Positions 1-57,420 are shown, numbered from the stretch's first letter. The stretch: DNA of 64,000 nt from Monoplex corrugatus (GCA_030674185.1 JAPXFY010000022.1:42124585-42188584), one strand, 5' to 3'. Program-made: numbers and translations. The notes: generated by a model not told the origin, from the sequence alone.

Positions 1-83
1 TTCTTCTTCTTTGTCTTTCTTTTTCTTATTCTTCTTCTTTCCTCCTCTTCTTCTTCTTCTTCTTTCTTCTTCTTCTTCTGCAT
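1..83. repeat. (TTC)n-rich polypyrimidine tract
   Basis: The strand is almost pure pyrimidine with irregular TTC/TCT units. It encodes nothing credible; the Ser/Phe/Leu-rich reading frame across it is a composition artefact. Confidence 0.85.
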
Positions 84-240
84 TCACATCTGCATGTGCA
101 GTCATGAGTGAGTTTCTTGTGCATGGCCCATTTTTATACCCAGCCATACAGGCAGTCATACTCACATTTTTGCATGTGTGCACGCTACATATTTTCATGT
201 TTCCCTGAGCCACTGAACATTGACATAGCTTACAGCATCT

Positions 241-432
241 TTAACCCTTTGACTCCTGCACCCTATCCACCAACTGCGAAAACTTAACCCATTGACTCCC
301 TCACCTATCCACCAGCTTCCTGCTGGATGCTAATGGATAGGGTGAGGGAGTCAAAGGGTTAAGTTTTTGCTGTACTAGCATGGTTGACAATGCAGGATGC
401 TGGTGGACAGGGTGCAGGAGTCAAAGGGTTAA
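241..432. mobile_element. 192-bp palindromic TTAA element (MITE), copy 1
   Basis: It starts TTAACCCTTTGACTCC and ends with the inverse, GGAGTCAAAGGGTTAA. A second inverted pair (TTGACTCCCTCACC against GGGTGAGGGAGTCAA) lies inside, so the whole element folds on itself. TTAA at both ends is the piggyBac-type target signature. It carries no coding sequence. Relatives with the same structure lie at 21799-21994 and 36013-36202, and half-units lie at 44936-45000, 53850-53950 and 60990-61300. The piggyBac affiliation is inferred from the TTAA and CCCTTTG ends. Confidence 0.75.
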
Positions 433-489
433 TGTGCTTATTTGATGTTCAGTGGGTGCTGCAGTCTTATGGATAAGCTGTGGGACCTG

Positions 490-1556
490 GAAGATTTGGG
501 TTTGATCCTGCCTGGATGCCACCCACCAGAGAAGGTTTGAGTTTGATCCTGCCTGGATGCCACCCACCAGAGAAGATTTGGGTTTGATCCTGCCTGGATG
601 CCACCCACCAGAGAAGGTTTGAGTTTGATCCTGCCTGGATGCCACCCACCAGAGAAGACTTGAGTTTGATCCTGCCTGGATGCCACCCACCAGAGAAGAT
701 TTGAGTTTGATCCTGCCTGGATGCCACCCACCAGAGAAGATTTGAGTTTGATCCTGCCTGGATGCCACCCACTAGAGAAGATTTGAGTTTGATTCTGCCT
801 GGATGCCACCCACTAGAGAAGATTTGAGTTTGATCCTGCCTGGATGCCACCCACTAGAGAAGATTTGAGTTTGATTCTGCCAGGGTGCCACCCACCAGAG
901 AAGGTTTGAGTTTGATTCTGCCTGGATGCCACCCACCAGAGAAGATTTGGGTTTGATCCTGCCTGGATGCCACCCACCAGAGAAGATTTGAGTTTGATTC
1001 TGCCTGGATGCCACCCACCAGAGAAGATTTGACTTTGAGTTTGATCCTGCCTGGATGCCACCCACCAGAGAAGACTTGAGTTTGATCCTGCCTGGATGCC
1101 ACCCACCAGAGAAGATTTGAGTTTGATCCTGCCTGAATGCCACCCACCAGAGAAGGTTTGAGTTTGATCCTGCCTGGATGCCACCCACCAGAGAAGGTTT
1201 GAGTTTGATCCTGCCTGAATGCCACCCACCAGAGAAGATTTGAGTTTGATCCTGCCTGAATGCCACCCACCAGAGAAGATTTGAGTTTGATCCTGCCTGA
1301 ATGCCACCCACCAGAGAAGGTTTGAGTTTGATCCTGCCTGGATGCCACCCACCAGAGAAGACTTGAGTTTGATCCTGCCTGAATGCCACCCACCAGAGAA
1401 GATTTGAGTTTGATCCTGCCTGGATGCCACCCACCAGAGAAGGTTTGAGTTTGATCCTGCCTGGATGCCACCCACCAGAGAAGATTTGAGTTTGATCCTG
1501 CCTGGATGCCACCCACCAGAGAAGATTTGAGTTTGATCCTGCCTGGATGCCACCCA
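490..1556. repeat. 41-bp minisatellite, about 26 copies
   Basis: The unit contains GTTTGATCCTGCCTGG followed by ATGCCACCCACCAGAGAAG and repeats every 41 bp with few substitutions and one 6-bp insertion near 1027. Because 41 is not a multiple of three and no frame of the unit has a stop on the minus strand, all three minus frames stay open for hundreds of codons; these are not genes. Right flank TGGTGGGTAAAGGG (from about 1559) and the GTTTGATCC core match the SINE at 24500-24675, so the array appears to have expanded from the interior of a tRNA-derived SINE copy. Confidence 0.93.
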
Positions 1557-2018
1557 CCTGGTGGGTAAAGGGCGGATCAGGATCACACTTGTAAACAAAG
1601 TTGGTGTCATTGTGAAGCATGAGCAAGTGATGGAAAACTTCATCGTGTCAATACGAAAAAAAAAAAGAAAAAAACAGCAAGAATTCCTCTGGCTAGGGAA
1701 AAAAAAGTAACAAGACGATGAGAATGCTTCTGGATTGAAAAGGCAGAAATTGATGTGGAAGTATCAGGTGGAATTCTCGCAAAAATACCCTTTCATTGTC
1801 CATTTACCTATTACTGTGTGGCAGTATCCACTATATGCAATTCACAGTAAAATCTAAAATCTAAAATTGAGATTCTGTTTGTGTCAGTTGTTTCTCTTTG
1901 TTGTTTTGTTATACAGATGTGCATCCTGTCACTTTCACTTGTTATTTGCTTTGTTCAGTTTTTGCCTGAGTGTTACTCTTGAGAGTTGATTGGCATTGGC
2001 AGATCTGCACATTTGCAG
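1557..2018. other. SINE flank and intron sequence, no gene seen
   Basis: The first about 70 bp resemble the distal part of the SINE seen at 24500-24675. The remainder is AT-rich intron of MCCC1 ending in an ordinary acceptor (TTTGCAG) at 2018. No other feature is visible. Confidence 0.6.
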
Positions 2019-21073
<19,055 letters not shown>

Positions 21074-21189
21074 TGGGTATTTTGTATAAATGTTTTGATG
21101 TTTTTAAATGTCACATTTGGGAGTCAAAGGTAAAGGTAAGGGGAATATGGAGATACATTGACACTGGATAAAAAAAAACAACAAGGAAA

Positions 21190-21485
21190 GGAGGATTAAT
21201 TCTCGCCTCACTGGCACAGAGGTGGAGCACTCGCTTTCCAGTCTGACTGCACCTGTTTGCCCTGGTGTAAATCACGTTTGAGCAAAACTTTGTATGAGTA
21301 GGCTTCAGCGTACCCAGCTGTGAATGAGTGTCTAGACTTTTTTCAAAGTTAGGGGAGGTAAAGCATGGTGGGCGAGGAAAAGGGCACCACCCTTTTAAAT
21401 GCTGGCCTGGTGAACAGTTGAGGTCTCTTCTACCTCTCTGCCCTACGGCAAAGCTGTGGGACTGATTGATTGATTGATTGATTTG
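21190..21485 (+). mobile_element. tRNA-derived SINE with (GATT)n tail
   Basis: A-box-like GGTGGAGCACTCGC near 21221, body GGCACCACCCTTTTAAATG, and tail CTGCCCTACGGCAAAGCTGT followed by GATTGATTGATTGATT at the 3' end. Confidence 0.6.
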
Positions 21486-21620
21486 GTTCAGTTTTTACTT
21501 CGACTCCCACCTCAAGTGATATGGCCGACGGGGACAACCATCCCAGGGAAGTGGGGGAAGAGGGAGCTATCTTATCCTACACTGACATCACCAGAACAAC
21601 AGTGATGTCAATATGGGACA
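21486..21620 (+). repeat. dispersed repeat family C, copy 1
   Basis: GTGATATGGCCGACGGGGAC and CATCCCAGGGAAGTGGGGGA match the reverse complement of 56772-56910, where the same unit is a discrete 139-bp insertion with target duplication. Confidence 0.65.
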
Positions 21621-21798
21621 GTGAGAAGGCCAGTTTTAATGTAGCGTACACCAGGATTCGAACCCACAACCATATCCTTTACCTTACCTTATATGATAAT
21701 TCTTTTTCAGTTCTGTTTATTTTTCTAATTTATTTTGACTGACTGTATATCTGAGAGTGTATCAGAAGTGTGTGTACAAAAATATATTAAATAATAGA

Positions 21799-21994
21799 TT
21801 AAAACCCTTTGACTCCCGCACCCTACTACCAACTGCAAAAACTTAAATCCTTTCATTCCCTCACCTTATCCATCAGTTTCCTGCAGGGAGCTGGTGGGTA
21901 GGGTGAGGGAATCAAAGGATTAAGTTTCTGCTTTACTAGCATGGTTGACAATGCAGGATTCTGGTGGACAGGGTGCCTGAAGTCAAAGGGTTAA
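21799..21994. mobile_element. palindromic TTAA element (MITE), copy 2
   Basis: Inverted ends CCCTTTGACTCCCGCACCCT and GACAGGGTGCCTGAAGTCAA, with the inner pair centred on TTTCCTGCAGGGAGC near 21891. Right TTAA at 21991; the left end reads TTAAAACCC. Confidence 0.65.
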
Positions 21995-22254
21995 ATAGAT
22001 AAGTCCAGTTCTATAGATTAAATACATAGATAAGTCCAGATGTAATGTATATTACTACAGGTATTTCTTTACTGGTATAAGAATGTTATCATGATTGTTG
22101 TTCTCTGTATGAACATTGAGATTCAGTTTACTGCAGAACAAGTTAGTTTCAGTGTTGACCAGGTAAGTTAAGTGTTGGTCAAATATATGTATGTGATCAT
22201 GATTGGTTGTATGGTTCATCATGTATAGATATGTATCAGGGACTGGGTATTTTT

Positions 22255-22256
22255 AA

Positions 22257-22307
<51 letters not shown>

Positions 22308-22500
22308 TGGTGTGTGTGTTGTTTGTGTGTGTGTGTTCATGATTGTGTGCATGTGTGTGTATTTTCAAGTGTATGTGTGTGTGTGTGCATGCGTATGTGT
22401 GTTTTGTGGAGTGTGCACATGTGTATGTGCGTGTGCACGCGTGTGTGGCATGTGGATGTGTTTGTGTGCATGTGTGTGTGTGTGCATGTAGGTGCAGGTT
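22255..22500. repeat. (TG)n-rich microsatellite
   Basis: Uninterrupted TG at 22258-22303, then degenerate TGTG/TGCA units. Confidence 0.9.
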
Positions 22501-23079
22501 TGCACTATGCACATGCACCTTCACATGCATGTTTTATGTCTTTGTATTTTCAGTTTTCATCTTTTTCTGTATAGTTGTTGAGAAACTGCATAGCACTACA
22601 GACTCAGCAGATGTATTGTTACGTTTTTTTAGTAGACTTAAATCTATATTTATTTTACATTTATTTATGATGTATTTAATTTATTCTCATACTTTCATTT
22701 TAAACATGAAGAGAATTATCGCAAATTTTTACTTTCCTTCTGGGTCTGGGAGAGGTCAGGTTCAAATCTCTATCACTGTGTAGTCAGTGCCATCAGAAAA
22801 ACTATCCAACAAGCAAATCTTTGTCATTGTTGGCTGGGATAATTTGTTTTGTCATGGTTCTTATCTCCATGTTGTATGTCTGTTGACTTCTTGACTATGC
22901 TGTTAACATACAGTAATGTCAATGTCGTGATTTCACAATCACCAGTTCGTTGTTGGCGTTCATTTGTATGTCAGATAAAGTAGTGATGATGTTTTGTTGA
23001 ACATTGCAGAAATGTGAACCACCAAGTTTTAAGATTTTACTCTTTTGTCATCTCTTGTTTTCCTGAGTATGGCAAGCTC

Positions 23080-23082
<3 letters not shown>

Positions 23083-23128
<46 letters not shown>

Positions 23129-23175
23129 CACGAGAGAGAGAGACACACACACGAGAGAGAGAGAGAGAGAAATAT
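23083..23175. repeat. (TG)n/(GA)n compound microsatellite
   Basis: TG run followed by GAGA units with ACAC islands. Confidence 0.9.
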
Positions 23176-23767
23176 GTGAAAAAACAAACCCATGTCTGGA
23201 AGATTCTTTGGCAATCTTTTTAGCATTTGTGATTTTATATTGCTCCCAAAAGATCTTTGTCCATTTCTGATATAATTGGTATATTCTTTTTAATTTTACA
23301 GTTTTGGAGAAATCTATGAAAAAAAAAATCATAGATGCAATTGTTTCAGTGTTTCTGGAAATTTTCTCAGCGTTACATTGTAGCCAAAAAAGCACTAGCA
23401 TTAAAGGGATTAATACTCATTGATTTTCTTATAATACTGGGTTGTTGTTGTTGTTGTTGTTGTTATATCGTTGCAATTCTTTTTGCATCACTTTTTTTGG
23501 GTGGGTGATACATTCATATGCTGTAGTTTTTAAATTCCACTTGGGGTTGGTTTTGCAGTAGTTTAATTGTTGCTGTGTAAAGCTGTGTTATTTTTTTGAA
23601 ACATGCGTAATGATTACATACAAATTTTGTGTTGGTTATTGTTCAAAATGTTTTGGATAGAAAGAGACATGTTACATGAATGTAAAGGTGATAGTCAGTT
23701 AGTCAGTGGGGGAAATGGTATGTGTGTGTGTGTTTATTCAAACAACTTGTAACTTGTTCAGTTTGAG

Positions 23768-23789
23768 AATAAACATATTTTGAAATAAA
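23768..23789 (+). terminator. candidate MCCC1 polyadenylation signals
   Basis: AATAAA at 23768-23773 and again at 23784-23789, followed by a GT-rich stretch (GAGCGTGTTTGTGTGTC). Use as the MCCC1 3' end would imply a UTR of about 2.7 kb including SINE and MITE sequence; no transcript evidence is available. Confidence 0.3.
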
Positions 23790-23849
23790 TTGGATCTGAT
23801 GTGGAGCGTGTTTGTGTGTCTCTTATCTTACTGTGCTTTACTCAGACAC

Positions 23850-23950
23850 ACACAATGTGTATTTAATTTTCTTTTCCAAGTGTTTTTTTTTCTTTTTTCT
23901 TTTTTCTCCAGTAATGTTTGGTGTACATTTTGAGATGGGTATATCCCTGA
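23850..23950 (+). repeat. dispersed repeat family A, copy 3 (left piece)
   Basis: TGTGTATTTAATTTTCTTTTCC... and ATTTTGAGATGGGTATATCC match the distal body of family A. The tail continues at 24450-24495. Confidence 0.6.
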
Positions 23951-24449
23951 AGAAGATGACAAGCATTCTTACCAACAAATGCCTATCAATTAACATCAGA
24001 AAAAGAGTCCTTGAATGTTATATAGAACCAATACTGTTGTACGGATGCGAGGCATGGACAATCAGCAAGCAAAGCCAGAGCAGGATTGAGGGAGCCGAGA
24101 TGTGGTTTCTCAGAAGAATGTTGAGAGTTCCATGGACAGCAAAGAAAACAAACGAGACAGTCTGGATGGAGGCAGACACAAGTAGATAACTCATAAGGAA
24201 GATTAGGAAAAGACAAGCAACATTTATAGGCCATTTTATGAGGAAGGGGGATTTGGAGCACCTGGTCACAACAGGAAAGCTGGAGGGAAAGAGAGCACCA
24301 GGTAGACCCAGGGAGAGAATGCTGGAGGACTTGCAGAGTGGCTGGGGATGAGGAGGGTGGGGGAGATGCTGGGGGCAACGAGAGATAGAGATGGTTGGAA
24401 GTCCATGGTCGCCAACGCCATGCGGCAGGGCACCTGATACTGGTGATAA
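23951..24449 (+). mobile_element. RTE-type LINE 3' fragment (copy 2) with 11-bp target duplication
   Basis: Flanked by TATATCCCTGA at 23940-23950 and 24450-24460. Encodes KKMTSILTNKCLSINIRKRV, LLYGCEAWTISKQSQ and MWFLRRMLRVPWTAKKTNE. The tail GGCACCTGATACTGGTGATAA is a degraded (TGA)n. A stop occurs at TSR*. Inserted into the tail of a family A repeat. Confidence 0.88.
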
Positions 24450-24499
24450 TATATCCCTGATAAGGCTCTGCGCAGTCGGCTGGGCTTTAAACAGCACTA

Positions 24500-24675
24500 A
24501 CGATAACACTGATGATGGGTATGATAGTCAAGTGGTTAAAATGTCAAACTTCCATTTGAATAAGTTTGATCCTTCCCAGATACTTCCCGCTTGGTGGGTA
24601 AAGGGTAGAGATTTTTTTCTGATCTCTCAGGTCAGCCAAGTGTACACACTTGTTAATACTTAAACCCTCCTTATG
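24500..24675 (+). mobile_element. tRNA-derived SINE (family S3)
   Basis: A-box-like TAGTCAAGTGGTTAAAATG and B-box-like GTTTGATCC, then TTGGTGGGTAAAGGG and CAAGTGTACACACTTGTTAA. A partial relative is at 25215-25300, and the 41-bp minisatellite at 490-1556 derives from its middle. Confidence 0.65.
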
Positions 24676-24678
24676 TAT

Positions 24679-25220
24679 CATCATTATCATCATCAGGTGC
24701 CTTGCTGCATGGTGTTGGCGATCATGGCCTTCCATCTGTCTCTATCTCTTGTTGCCTCAAGCATCTCTTCCACCCTCCTTGTCTTCAGCCACTCTGCAAG
24801 TCCTCCAGTATTTTCTTCCTGGGTCTACCTGATGTTCTCTTTCCCCCCAGCTTTCCTGTTGTGACCAGGTGCTCTAATTCCCGTTTCCTCATAAAATGGC
24901 CTATAAATGTTGCTTGTTTTTTCCTAATCTTCTTTATTAATGATCTGCTTTGTCTGCCTCCTTCAAGACTGTCTTGTTTGTTTTCTTTGCTGTCAGCATC
25001 TTCTTAGAAACCACATTTCCGCTGCCTCAGTGTCGTTCTGGTTTTGCGTGTTGACTGTCCATGTCTCATAACCGTACAACATTAGCGGTTCTGTATAACA
25101 TTCAAGAACCCTTCTTCCTGATGTTCTAAGAACGCTTTTCATGTTCTTGAATGCTGTTTTGGTGTGGCCTATTCTGCTGGCTATTTCTGATGTGCATCTA
25201 CCATCTGGTGAGATGACCCC
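24679..25220 (-). mobile_element. RTE-type LINE 3' fragment (copy 3), minus strand
   Basis: Plus-strand start ATCATCATCAGGTGCCTTGC is the reverse complement of the RTE tail. Minus-strand reading gives the AAEMWFLRR-like region and LECYTEPLMLYG in broken frames. S3 SINE-like sequence flanks both sides. Confidence 0.8.
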
Positions 25221-25364
25221 TCCCAGATATTTAAACTTTCAGCAAGTATGTACACTTGTACATCTGTTACTGCTTAAACCCTCGTCATGTATATGCACAG
25301 ATCATCAAATACGCATGATAAAGATCCTGTAAGTCTTGTCAGTGTTTGGTTGTTTATAGAAAAT

Positions 25365-25500
25365 GTGAAGACACCAGCAGCATGCACATCCACCGAAGGC
25401 GGAGTACGTAGACTGTGTAGCAACGTACCACTTGCACAGTGTCGGCAAAACAGTGCGCACACATGCATCTGACAAAAATTGGGATGTTCTAAAACAAACA
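25365..25500 (+). repeat. half-element H, arm then loop
   Basis: The arm (GAAGACACCAGCAGCATGCA ... CAGTGCGCACACATG, about 25365-25465) is followed by AAAAATTGGGATGTTCTAAA. At 26697-26840 the loop motif comes first, in the same direction, followed by the reverse complement of the arm. Confidence 0.7.
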
Positions 25501-25519
25501 CAAGTCACAATACCAACAC

Positions 25520-25675
25520 ACAACACACACACACACACACACACACCACACACACACACACATGCATGCACACACACACACACAAACACACACTCACATA
25601 AGCACACACACATGCATGCACACACACACATACACACAACCACACACACATATGCATGCACACACACACAGAGCT
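25520..25675. repeat. (CA)n-rich microsatellite
   Basis: CACA runs broken by CATGCATG islands. Confidence 0.92.
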
Positions 25676-25954
25676 AACAAGAAACACCTTGAGGGTACAG
25701 ATGAGACCCAGAGCAGCAATGCCTCACCACTCTCCAGACAATCACATCCCCAGCTCCCGATTCCATGCATAGCCATTTCATCAAGCAAACGGGGATGTCC
25801 ATGCGTTGTGTGATCCATTTGGGTCATGCAGCATATGGACAGCCCCTCTTTGCTTTTATTGTTTCAGTCTTGTCAATAACCTGACTCACGTCTGCCTCTG
25901 ACTGAAAATCCATTCGTTTCCATGATCCAGTTGGCCTACAAATACATTTCTGTA

Positions 25955-26102
25955 CACATACATTCTCTCTGTCTCTCTCTCTATCTGTCTGCCTCTCTCT
26001 CTCTCTCTGTCTCTCTCTCTCCTCTTCTCATCTGTCTGCCTCTCTCTCTGTCTCTGTCTCTATCTCTCTCCCTCTCTCTCTCTCTCGCACACACACACAC
26101 AC

Positions 26103-26137
<35 letters not shown>

Positions 26138-26240
26138 CACAAATATATATATATATATATATACATACATACATACATACATACATACACACATATATAC
26201 ACACATACACATACACACACATACACACACATATTATTTT
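25955..26240. repeat. compound (TC)n-(CA)n-(TA)n-(TACA)n microsatellite
   Basis: Successive blocks of TCTC, ACAC, TATA and TACA units. Ser/Leu and His/Thr frames are artefacts. Confidence 0.93.
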
Positions 26241-26465
26241 GATACGAACTGATATTTTTAAAAGGACGTAAAATGTGTAAAACAGTGAAAAGTGCATAGA
26301 CAAGTTCAAGATCTACGCATGAAAATGAAGGAAAATGCTGTGGTTATTGCTAGCATAAACATTTATCACCCCAAGTAAGAGAGCTTCCACAAGATTTAAA
26401 ATCAAGAATCTGAAACTTTTGATTTGGCCTAAAAGCTAAGAAAAAAGCGGGGGGGGGGGGGGGAC

Positions 26466-26990
26466 CCAATGCAGCAGAAATGTGGCTCTATAGACGACTT
26501 CTCGGAGTCAAATGGACAGACAGAAGAACAAACGATAGCGTGTTGAAGGAACTGAATGTTAAGTGCCGACTGCTAACGGAGATCAACTAAAGAAAGCTGA
26601 AATATGTAGGCCATGCGATCAGAAACACCAAAACAGATTTAGTGTCAACGGTCATGCAGGGGAAGGTTGAAGCGAGATCTGGATCTGGATATCTGGAGAA
26701 AAATTGGGATGTTCTAAAAAACAAACAAACCATAGTCACATGTGTGCGCACTGTTTTGCCGACACTGTGCAAGTGGTACGTTGCTACACAGCCTACGTAC
26801 TCCGCCTTCGGTGGATGTGCATGCTGCTGGTGTCTTCAGAGGAGAAAAAAGGGACGACCGTACACCTCCTACTCAGCAACATCGCTGATGTCTGTGGTCT
26901 GGGGATCCAGGAAGTCACCCACAGATGTCTCAATCTATGACCTGAAGAAAGAGAGAGATCCAGAGATCCTATTCAAAAAAGGATAATGAT
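26466..26990 (+). pseudogene. LINE ORF2 C-terminal remnant, interrupted by half-element H
   Basis: AAEMWLYRRLLGVKWTDRRT and RKLKYVGHAIRNTKTDL continue to VEARS at about 26690. They are interrupted by about 145 bp of element H, then resume KKGRPYTSYSA. The same protein region without the insertion is at 41905-42290 (VEAKRKQGRPAKSF). Confidence 0.75.
26697..26840 (+). repeat. half-element H, loop then inverted arm
   Basis: AAAAATTGGGATGTTCTAAA followed by GTGTGCGCACTGTTTTGCCG ... GCATGCTGCTGGTGTCTTC. It splits a LINE reading frame, so it is an insertion younger than that LINE. Confidence 0.75.
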
Positions 26991-27019
26991 TTAGATCAGC
27001 AAGTGGAAAGTAATATGCA

Positions 27020-27403
27020 TGTGTGTGTCGCGCGGCGCGTATGTGTGTGTGTTGGTTTGTGTGTAAGCTGTATATAAGAAAGTGTTCAGTATATCGGGGG
27101 GGGGGGGGGGGGGGGGGGGGATACGTAAAAAGCAAAAAAGAAATAAAATATTTTAAATAAATGAGAGAGAGAGAGTGGTGTTACCAATATGAGATAATTT
27201 AGTGTGTGTTTGTATGCGTGTGTGTGCGCGTGCGTGCGTGCGTGTATGTGTGAGTGAGTGAGTGTGTGGCGCGTGCGTGCGTGCGTGCGTGTATGTGTGA
27301 GTGAGTGAGTGTGTATGTGTTGTGTGTGCGTGCGTGCGTGCGTGCGTGCGCGTGTGTGTGTGTGCGCGCGCGTGCGTGCGTGCGTGCGTGTATGTGTGAG
27401 TGA

Positions 27404-27436
<33 letters not shown>

Positions 27437-27470
27437 GCGTGTGTGTGTGCGTGCACTTGCAATTGCGCAA
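27020..27470. repeat. G-run (27097-27120) and (TG)n/(CGTG)n tract
   Basis: About 24 consecutive G, then after a short spacer about 270 bp of TGTG/GCGTGC/GAGT units. Alternating purine-pyrimidine sequence of Z-DNA type. Confidence 0.92.
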
Positions 27471-27969
27471 AATGAATCAGTCATGGCTTTATTGCCAGGT
27501 TATGGGTGAGTTTTTACCATACTTAGTTACAAGCCTGCTTAAACAGGCTTATTTATGAGCAGACATGATTGAAAAGGTATTGCCTACTTTTGGAGTCATA
27601 GTGGCTCAACTTACTAAAATGGAAAGATTTGCCAGAGTTTGCTTCTGTTCGTGAATTTAACAGTCTTTATGTAAACTTCGCTTTGCTTGTGACTATAATA
27701 CTTTATTTTGCTGGTTGTCATTTTCTGTATATGTAGGCCTACGTGGTTTATTTATTCATTTAGTTAGTTTTTGACCGTTTCCTGTTTTTGAAATTTGGAA
27801 ATTTGGGTAATACTGACGTTCAGCTGAAAGGGAAGGACATCCTGAATTTTAATTATTACATTACGGTTTATTCATTTCAAGGTCACAACAAACAACCAAC
27901 AGTAATTTTATGTTGTTGCATCATTATTGTTCCAGTTGTCTTTAATTTAAAAAAAAAAAGCTGCCTTCA

Positions 27970-27975
27970 GGAGAG

Positions 27976-28035
<60 letters not shown>

Positions 28036-28052
28036 TAGAGTTTGTGTGTCTT

Positions 28053-28083
<31 letters not shown>

Positions 28084-28168
28084 GCTTGTGTGTGTACTTG
28101 TGTTTGTGTGAGTGTTCGTGTGTGTGTGTGTTTGTTGTGTGTTGTGTGTGTGTGTGTTTGTGTGTGTG

Positions 28169-28200
<32 letters not shown>
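27970..28200. repeat. (GA)n followed by (TG)n
   Basis: GAGA run 27972-28032, then TG-rich to 28200. It ends about 185 bp before the EIF4H start codon and so may border the promoter. Confidence 0.92.
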
Positions 28201-28202
<2 letters not shown>

Positions 28203-28385
28203 TGTCCGCCATAGATTTTAAAAAAATGAATTGATCGGACGGCTAAATGATCATGTGGGTGTACATGTACAGTATTTGCATTTCGGGTAAAAAGACGAAT
28301 TCGTGAGCTTATTTTCTATATTTAGCATTACACCCAACACGCATGCTCTTCCCGTACCGGAAATCTTTGAAGTTGTCTTTTCAAC
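28201..28385 (+). promoter_or_regulatory. EIF4H: probable EIF4H promoter and 5' UTR
   Basis: Position only, plus an ETS-like ACCGGAAAT near 28355 and a pyrimidine-rich TTGTCTTTTCAAC directly before ATG. No TATA box at a fixed distance is evident. The transcription start is not determined. Confidence 0.35.
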
Positions 28386-55780
<27,395 letters not shown>

Positions 55781-55841
55781 TTTGCTGTTCATCATGCTCT
55801 GATCTGGTGTCATGGTAAGTGGTTTGGGGTGATTTTCTGTT

Positions 55842-56518
55842 TTAACTCTTTCACCGCCAAGTTTCCCCAGAAACGGCACTTCTCAGTGCCAAGTATATTT
55901 GGGCAGCCAATTTTGCAGCGCAGTATGCATTTTTAAAAGCTTATATCTCAAAGACTGTTAAAGATTTTCACTTTTTTTTTTTTTGCTGTGTAAAGGGCAG
56001 ATGTTGTATCTATATATGAATGCTTGCTTATGTTTATGTGCTTGATTGATTATTCCACAGATAATCTTATTATAAAGAAAAACAAACAATTTTTTTCATA
56101 CGGTTTATTAGTTGTACTACTGACCTTATTTCGTGAGTTGTGTGCCAGATATCATTATAATAAATGAGGAAAAGCAATGGAAAATCTGCACACAAAGTCA
56201 GCTGTCTGCTTATTCTACTCGGAGTGGTAGACAATGCCTTTCGATTTGCAGCCATTTTGGAGAAAACGTTTTGGAGAAAACGTGACGTAAATTCCGACAG
56301 TTAACAAAGCCACACTTCAGCCTTACTGCTGAAAAACTAGGTCGCTGGGTAAAGTTTAAAAATAGCACTGTCACCTGCATTCACTAGTGGAGCTGACAGA
56401 AGCTTTGTTCCCGTGTGAAAAGTCATTGTTTGGCATGACCTCTCCAAGTCGCACAAATGCAACCATGGCGGTCGTATGGGAAGTCACTTGATTGCGACCA
56501 TGGCGGGAAAAGAGTTAA
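55842..56518. mobile_element. TTAA element, 677 bp
   Basis: TTAA at 55842-55845 and 56515-56518. Ends TTAACTCTTTCACCGCC and, inward from the right, TTAACTCTTTTCCCGCC, 15 of 17 identical. Subterminal features: GGCACT-TCTC-AGTGCC near the left end and two CCATGG-centred repeats near the right end, 35 nt apart. No credible ORF. Confidence 0.82.
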
Positions 56519-56699
56519 TTCTCCACCCCCTTCCCTCCTCCACCCCCAGTGTGTTTAAGTCATTTCTGACTATAACTGACAATTTCAGACTGCATGAAAT
56601 ACGCCTGTGGACTTTAACTGAGAAGTTGCCGGTCATAAGTACCATTTGTGATTTTGGCTGTTGCCAGAGACAACAGAAAAAGTTGGGACTTCACCTTGC

Positions 56700-57420
56700 A
56701 AGAGTGCCCCTGTGGGGATGCCAGGGGCTCTTTCAACTATAAATATTATCCACACCTTCTGGAAATTCTGTTTAACATCATTGCTGTTCTGGTGGAGTCA
56801 GTATAGGATTAGATAGGTCCCCCTTTCTCTACTTCCCTGGGATGGTTATCTCCGTCGGTCATATCACCTGAGGTGGGTGTCGACGTAAAAACTGAGCCAA
56901 ATCAAAAGATTGGAAATTCTGTGCTAGAAATTTCCTCTTTTCTGTCACTCTCTTTGTTTCTTTCTTCCTCCTTTTCTTTCTGTCATTTTTTCCAATCACT
57001 TTCTGCCTAACTGATTCATTCACCTGTATGTGTTTGATAAAGTCTTTCTTAGGTTCTCGTGAGATTGATAAATAGGTACATGTATAAAGTGCCTTTTTGG
57101 CTCTAGGGAAGTGAGATATGTGGAAGGAATTTGATTTAGGTAATTTAGGCCTGTTTTTATATATGTTTTAGTGTCCTTACGTTTCAATACATATTCAGGT
57201 ATGTTTCTTAAATCCCCTGTGCAGTAAATTAGGTGGAGTGGTCAGCGCCAAGGGCATCTCCTTAGATTATGTGTGTGAATGCATTGATATGTGTACTTAG
57301 TTTTCTTTTTGTTTTTTTTCTGTTGAAGTATTGTGTATGTTTTGAAACGGTTATAGCCGTGATATGGCTGTACGCAGTCGGCTGGGCTTTGAAAAAAAAT
57401 AACAGTAACAATAACAATAA
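56700..57420 (+). repeat. dispersed repeat family A, copy 8, split by repeat C
   Basis: Head GTGGGGATGCCAGGGGCTCT to CTTCTGGAAATTCTGT, then a 139-bp insertion, then the rest through CAGTCGGCTGGGCTTTG and AATAACAGTAACAATAAC. Confidence 0.8.
56772..56910 (-). mobile_element. repeat C, 139-bp insertion with 12-bp target duplication
   Basis: Flanked by TGGAAATTCTGT at 56760-56771 and 56911-56922. The interior is the reverse complement of 21486-21620 (GGTCATATCACCTGAGGTGG). Target-primed insertion of a short retroelement fits the 12-bp duplication. Confidence 0.85.

Noticed and set aside
421..1643. Six long minus-strand ORFs encoding WHPGRIKLK/GGIQAGSN repeats
   Set aside because: They are three frames of one 41-bp minisatellite that lacks minus-strand stops; no flanking gene signals.
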